Shown piece after piece: positions 6,711-9,200 of a DNA stretch of 9,200 bases. Position 1 is the stretch's first letter; every line of letters starts with the position of its first letter. The translations under genes and the position numbers were made by a program. The notes under the pieces were generated by a model. The model was not told the DNA's origin, made no database searches, and was given only the letters and a program-made list of their open reading frames with translations. This DNA comes from DASWRT01 sp036403035 (GTDB lineage Bacteria > Pseudomonadota > Alphaproteobacteria > ATCC43930 > CGMCC-115725). The stretch lies in assembly GCA_036403035.1 (NCBI GenBank), contig DASWRT010000165.1, forward strand, positions 1 through 9,200, given 5' to 3'.

Positions 6711-7928
6711 TCAGTGGACCAGCGGGCAGCCGCCTTGATCGAGCGGCCGCATCGCCTGCTCGGCCGGGATGCGGGCGACGACCTTGAGGTAGTCCCACGG
6801 GCCGTGCGATTCGGCCGGCCGTTTGACCTCGAACAGATAGATGTCGTGCATCTTGCGGCCGTCGGCGCGCACCGCCCCCTTGCCGAACAGCGGATCCTCC
6901 GCCGGAACCGCCTTCATCTGCTTGATCACCGCGCCGCCGGTGTCGCTATCGATCGCATGGGCCGATTTGAGGTAGTGCAGCGCCGACGAATAGACGCCCG
7001 CCTGAACCATCGTCGGGTACGCGCCGCCGTTGCGTTCCGCGAAGCGCCGGGCGAACGCGCGCGTGCCGTCGTTGAGGTCCCAGTAGAACGAGCCTGGGAA
7101 CTGAAGGCCCTGGGCGGCTTCCAGACCGAAGCCGTGCACGTCGGTAATGAACACGACGGTTGCCGCGAGGCGCTGGCCGCCCTTTACGATGCCGAACTCG
7201 CCGGCCTGCTTCACCACGTTCGCGAGATCGCTGCCGGCGAGAGCGAGGCCGACGACCTTCGCGTGCGACGCCTGCGCCTGGAGGAGGTACGAGGAGAAAT
7301 CGGGGGCTCCCAGCGGCGTCCGAACCGCGCCGAGCACCTGGCCGCCGGCGCCCCGCACCGCATTGGCCATGTCGCGCTCCAGCGCGTGGCCCGCGGCGTA
7401 GTCGACCGTCAGGAAGTACCAGCTGTCGCCGCCGGACCGCACGACGGCGTTGCCGATGACGCTCGCGGTCGACCAGCTGTCATAGGTCCATTGAAGCGTG
7501 TTCGGCGAGCAGGCCTTGCCGGTGAGATCGGAGGAGGAGGAGCCGGAGATCAGCAGCGCCTTGTCCTTCTCGCGGACGATTTCGCCTACTGCGAGCGCCG
7601 CCGCCGAGTTCGGCAGGTCGAGAATGGCGTCGACGCCTTCGGTGTCCAGCCAGCGGCGCGCGATCGCCGACGCAACGTCCGGTTTGTTGAGATGGTCCGC
7701 GCTCACCACCTCGACCTTGAAGCCCGACGTCGCGGCCATGAAGTCCTCGGCGGCCATCTGCGCGGCGACGACCGAACCCGGTCCGCTGAACCCGGAAAAG
7801 ACGCCGCTCATGTCGGTCAATACGCCGAGCTTGACCACGCCGTCGGAGATGGCCGCGGCGGCGCGCGGAACCGGCAGGGCAAACAGCGCGGCCGCAATGA
7901 CGGCTCCGACGGTATTCCCGATCGCCAT
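6711..7928 (-). CDS. Periplasmic solute-binding protein, branched-chain amino acid type (Peripla_BP_6)
   Basis: The protein captures a small molecule in the periplasm for an ABC importer of the LivKHMGF type. The 405-residue precursor has a Sec signal peptide (MAIGNTVGAVIAAALFALPV) with likely cleavage after PRAAAA at residue 26. The mature protein opens with the family hallmark VVKLGVLTDMSGVFSGF (31-47). The central lobes (ILDLPNSAAAL, TYDSWSTASVIGNAVV, WYFLTVDYAAGHALE) also fit the family. The only two cysteines, Cys140 (KACSPNT) and Cys401 (GGCPLVH at the C-terminus), are placed for a disulfide. The start is firm, with AAGAGGAG just upstream of the ATG. This subfamily often handles aromatic or other organic acids rather than amino acids, and the CoA synthetase directly downstream fits that; ligand identity is inference. 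No permease or ATPase genes are in the window. Confidence 0.93.
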   Translation of the reverse strand: MAIGNTVGAVIAAALFALPVPRAAAAISDGVVKLGVLTDMSGVFSGFSGPGSVVAAQMAAEDFMAATSGFKVEVVSADHLNKPDVASAIARRWLDTEGVDAILDLPNSAAALAVGEIVREKDKALLISGSSSSDLTGKACSPNTLQWTYDSWSTASVIGNAVVRSGGDSWYFLTVDYAAGHALERDMANAVRGAGGQVLGAVRTPLGAPDFSSYLLQAQASHAKVVGLALAGSDLANVVKQAGEFGIVKGGQRLAATVVFITDVHGFGLEAAQGLQFPGSFYWDLNDGTRAFARRFAERNGGAYPTMVQAGVYSSALHYLKSAHAIDSDTGGAVIKQMKAVPAEDPLFGKGAVRADGRKMHDIYLFEVKRPAESHGPWDYLKVVARIPAEQAMRPLDQGGCPLVH

Positions 7929-7932
7929 ATTA

Positions 7933-7940
7933 CTCCTCTT
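7933..7940 (-). promoter_or_regulatory. Strong ribosome binding site of the solute-binding protein gene
   Basis: The minus strand reads AAGAGGAG followed by TAAT and the ATG at 7928. It is the best Shine-Dalgarno match in the window, which fits the high expression usual for periplasmic binding proteins. Confidence 0.8.
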
Positions 7941-7990
7941 GCCCGCTATGCCGATTGTGCATTGCTATGGGTTTCGGCCTATTCAAACAT

Positions 7991-8025
7991 ATGCTGGCAT
8001 TCTATTAAACGTTTCCCTCCAGCAT
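7991..8025 (-). promoter_or_regulatory. Candidate promoter and operator upstream of the solute-binding gene
   Basis: An AT-rich patch in otherwise GC-rich DNA holds a perfect 7-base inverted repeat, ATGCTGG (7991-7997) and CCAGCAT (8019-8025). Its exact centre, 8008, falls within TTTAAT (minus strand, 8009-8004), which matches the -10 consensus at five of six bases. The -35 region 17 bases upstream (TTCCGT) is poor, as in regulated promoters. A repressor bound to both half-sites would cover the -10 box. The leader to the ATG at 7928 would be about 70 bases. The regulator is not in the window. Confidence 0.4.
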
Positions 8026-8075
8026 TACGGAAGTCTGATAAGGTGCGAGCCTAGCACACGGCGTGCCAGCGCCGC

Positions 8076-9086
8076 TCACGGTGCGCGGCGCAGCACGTCG
8101 GCGAACGTGCCGCGATCGACGTTGCCGCCCGACGCGACCACCGCGACGGTTTTGCCCTTGATCTCGAACGCGCCCGAAAGCACCGCCGCCAAGGCCACCG
8201 CGCCGCCGGGCTCGATGACGAGCTTGAAGATGTCGAAGGCGAGCGCCATCGCGTCGGCGACCGCATCGTCGTCGACCGCGAGGCCACCGCGAAGCAACCG
8301 CTTGTGGATCGCGAACGTCAGCTCACCCGGCATCGGCGAGAGGAGCGCGTCGCAGAACGATTTGCCGCCGGGCGCATTCCGCTGCCGCGTGCCGTCGGCC
8401 AGCGACCGCCGGAGATCGTCGAAGGCGGCCGGCTCGGCGGAATAGATCGCGATGCCCGGCACTTCATGGGTCAGCGCGAGGGCGCATCCGGCAATGAGGC
8501 CGCCGCCGCCCGCCGGGACGATCGCGGCGTCGAGCCGGGCGCCTGCCGCTGCGGCCTGCGTCGCGATCTCCAGGCCGATCGTGCCCTGGCCCGCGATGAT
8601 GCGCGCGTCCTCGAACGGCGGGATGATTTCGGCGCCGCGCTCCGCGGCGATGCCGGCGGCGACCGCCTCGCGGCTCTCGCCCCACCGGTCATAGAACACG
8701 ACCTCGGCGCCGTACCCCTTCGTGTTCGCGATCTTGATCGACGGCGCGTCGGTCGGCATCACGATCACCGCCGGCATGCCGAGAATCTGCGCCGCTGCGG
8801 CGACTCCCTGAGCGTGATTGCCGGAAGAATAGGCGACGACGCCGCGCGCTCGCGCCTCGGACGGGATCTGCGACAGCGCGTTATAGGCGCCGCGGAACTT
8901 GAAGGAACCGGTTCGCTGCAACGGCTCGGCCTTGACGAGGAGCCGTCCGCCGAGACGCTCGTTGAGCACGGGCGATTCGAGCAGCGGCGTCATGACCGCC
9001 TTGCCGGCAAGGCGGTCGGCGGCGGCCTGCACGTCGGCGAAGCCGGGGAGGGAAGGGGTATCCGAAGCGGGCGGGAAGGAACTCAT
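8076..9086 (-). CDS. PLP-dependent threonine/serine dehydratase (fold type II, no ACT domain)
   Basis: The enzyme likely deaminates L-threonine or L-serine to a 2-oxo acid and ammonia; serine racemase or hydroxyaspartate dehydratase activity is possible in the same family. The 336-residue product is the length of catabolic TdcB or serine racemase, without the C-terminal regulatory ACT domains of biosynthetic IlvA. Lys63 in GSFKFRGAYNAL forms the PLP aldimine. SSGNHAQG (87-94) is the substrate loop, with Ser88 aligning with the racemase catalytic serine region. GGGG (193-196) binds the PLP phosphate, and SGGN (319-322) contacts the pyridine ring. Glu218 and Asp224 sit at the spacing of the divalent-cation site seen in serine racemase. 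The start at 9086 has a weak GAGAG upstream; residues 1-15 are polar and precede the domain. It lies 147 bases upstream of the solute-binding gene on the same strand, likely a separate transcription unit. Confidence 0.92.
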   Translation of the reverse strand: MSSFPPASDTPSLPGFADVQAAADRLAGKAVMTPLLESPVLNERLGGRLLVKAEPLQRTGSFKFRGAYNALSQIPSEARARGVVAYSSGNHAQGVAAAAQILGMPAVIVMPTDAPSIKIANTKGYGAEVVFYDRWGESREAVAAGIAAERGAEIIPPFEDARIIAGQGTIGLEIATQAAAAGARLDAAIVPAGGGGLIAGCALALTHEVPGIAIYSAEPAAFDDLRRSLADGTRQRNAPGGKSFCDALLSPMPGELTFAIHKRLLRGGLAVDDDAVADAMALAFDIFKLVIEPGGAVALAAVLSGAFEIKGKTVAVVASGGNVDRGTFADVLRRAP

Positions 9087-9167
9087 CGGCGCGCTCTCGT
9101 CGAGTTCGGACAGGCCCGGTGCAGGCCCCGGCCATCACGGCGGCGCGGAACATACACTGTTTCCGTT

Positions 9168-9200
9168 ATGACGCACGCCGAAAGCAGCGCGCTCCGGTCG
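9168..9200 (+). CDS. Possible 5' end of a divergent gene cut by the window edge
   Basis: An ATG at 9168 opens a frame of eleven codons (MTHAESSALRS) that runs off the right edge without a stop. It would be divergent from the dehydratase gene, with an 81-base gap between the two starts. There is no Shine-Dalgarno match. TACACT at 9153-9158 could be a -10 box, which would make the transcript nearly leaderless. The fragment is too short to assign, and the call rests only on position and an open frame. Confidence 0.22.
   Translation, partial: MTHAESSALRS

Noticed and set aside
7983..8025. Two tiny minus-strand upstream frames (MLEGNV and MPAYV) in the leader region of the solute-binding gene
   Set aside because: They are 5 and 6 codons long, without properly spaced ribosome binding sites and without runs of one amino acid, so there is no support for attenuation.
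6714..8054. Plus-strand open frame of 446 codons opposite the solute-binding gene
   Set aside because: It is an antisense shadow of a gene with clear family motifs, a signal peptide and a strong ribosome binding site; the frame itself has none of these.

Overview
The window is GC-rich, densely coding chromosomal DNA. It most resembles an alphaproteobacterium, probably of the Rhodospirillales type. This rests on base composition, on the PAS_5-type single-domain protein, on the membrane-anchored coiled-coil M23 peptidase with an FPER motif near its N-terminus, and on the FtsK sequence. The placement is an inference from family resemblance, not a computed one. I see no tRNA, rRNA, insertion sequence, phage gene, CRISPR array or toxin-antitoxin pair.

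Layout. The left part (2-2614, minus strand) holds an FtsK-family DNA translocase with a complete motor and DNA-reading gamma domain but no membrane segments. Just upstream of it is a small PAS_5-type sensory protein. A non-coding divergent region (2615-2991) separates these from a plus-strand pair: a 78-residue lipoprotein (2992-3228) and an M23 peptidase with a transmembrane anchor, a long coiled coil and an intact zinc site (3527-4990). The roughly 300 bases between those two contain a terminator-like hairpin that runs into a candidate promoter.

The M23 gene converges on a minus-strand block. The 140-base junction and the end of the M23 gene carry four inverted repeats, one of them a strong bidirectional terminator candidate (5099-5125). 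The minus-strand block, in transcription order, is a fold-type II PLP threonine/serine dehydratase (8076-9086), a periplasmic solute-binding protein of the branched-chain amino acid type (6711-7928), and a class I adenylate-forming acyl-CoA synthetase (5131-6696). The last two form a tight pair, 14 bases apart, with a probable TTG start. They could work together by capturing an organic acid and activating it with CoA, although no transporter permease or ATPase lies in the window. The solute-binding gene has a strong ribosome binding site and its own AT-rich upstream region, where a -10-like hexamer sits at the centre of an inverted repeat.

Nothing here amounts to a clearly new multi-gene system. 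The points most worth a second look are the soluble FtsK with an unrecognised N-terminal domain, the operator-like inverted repeat upstream of the solute-binding gene, the hairpin cluster at the convergent junction, and the one-strand-only occurrence of KOPS-like octamers.
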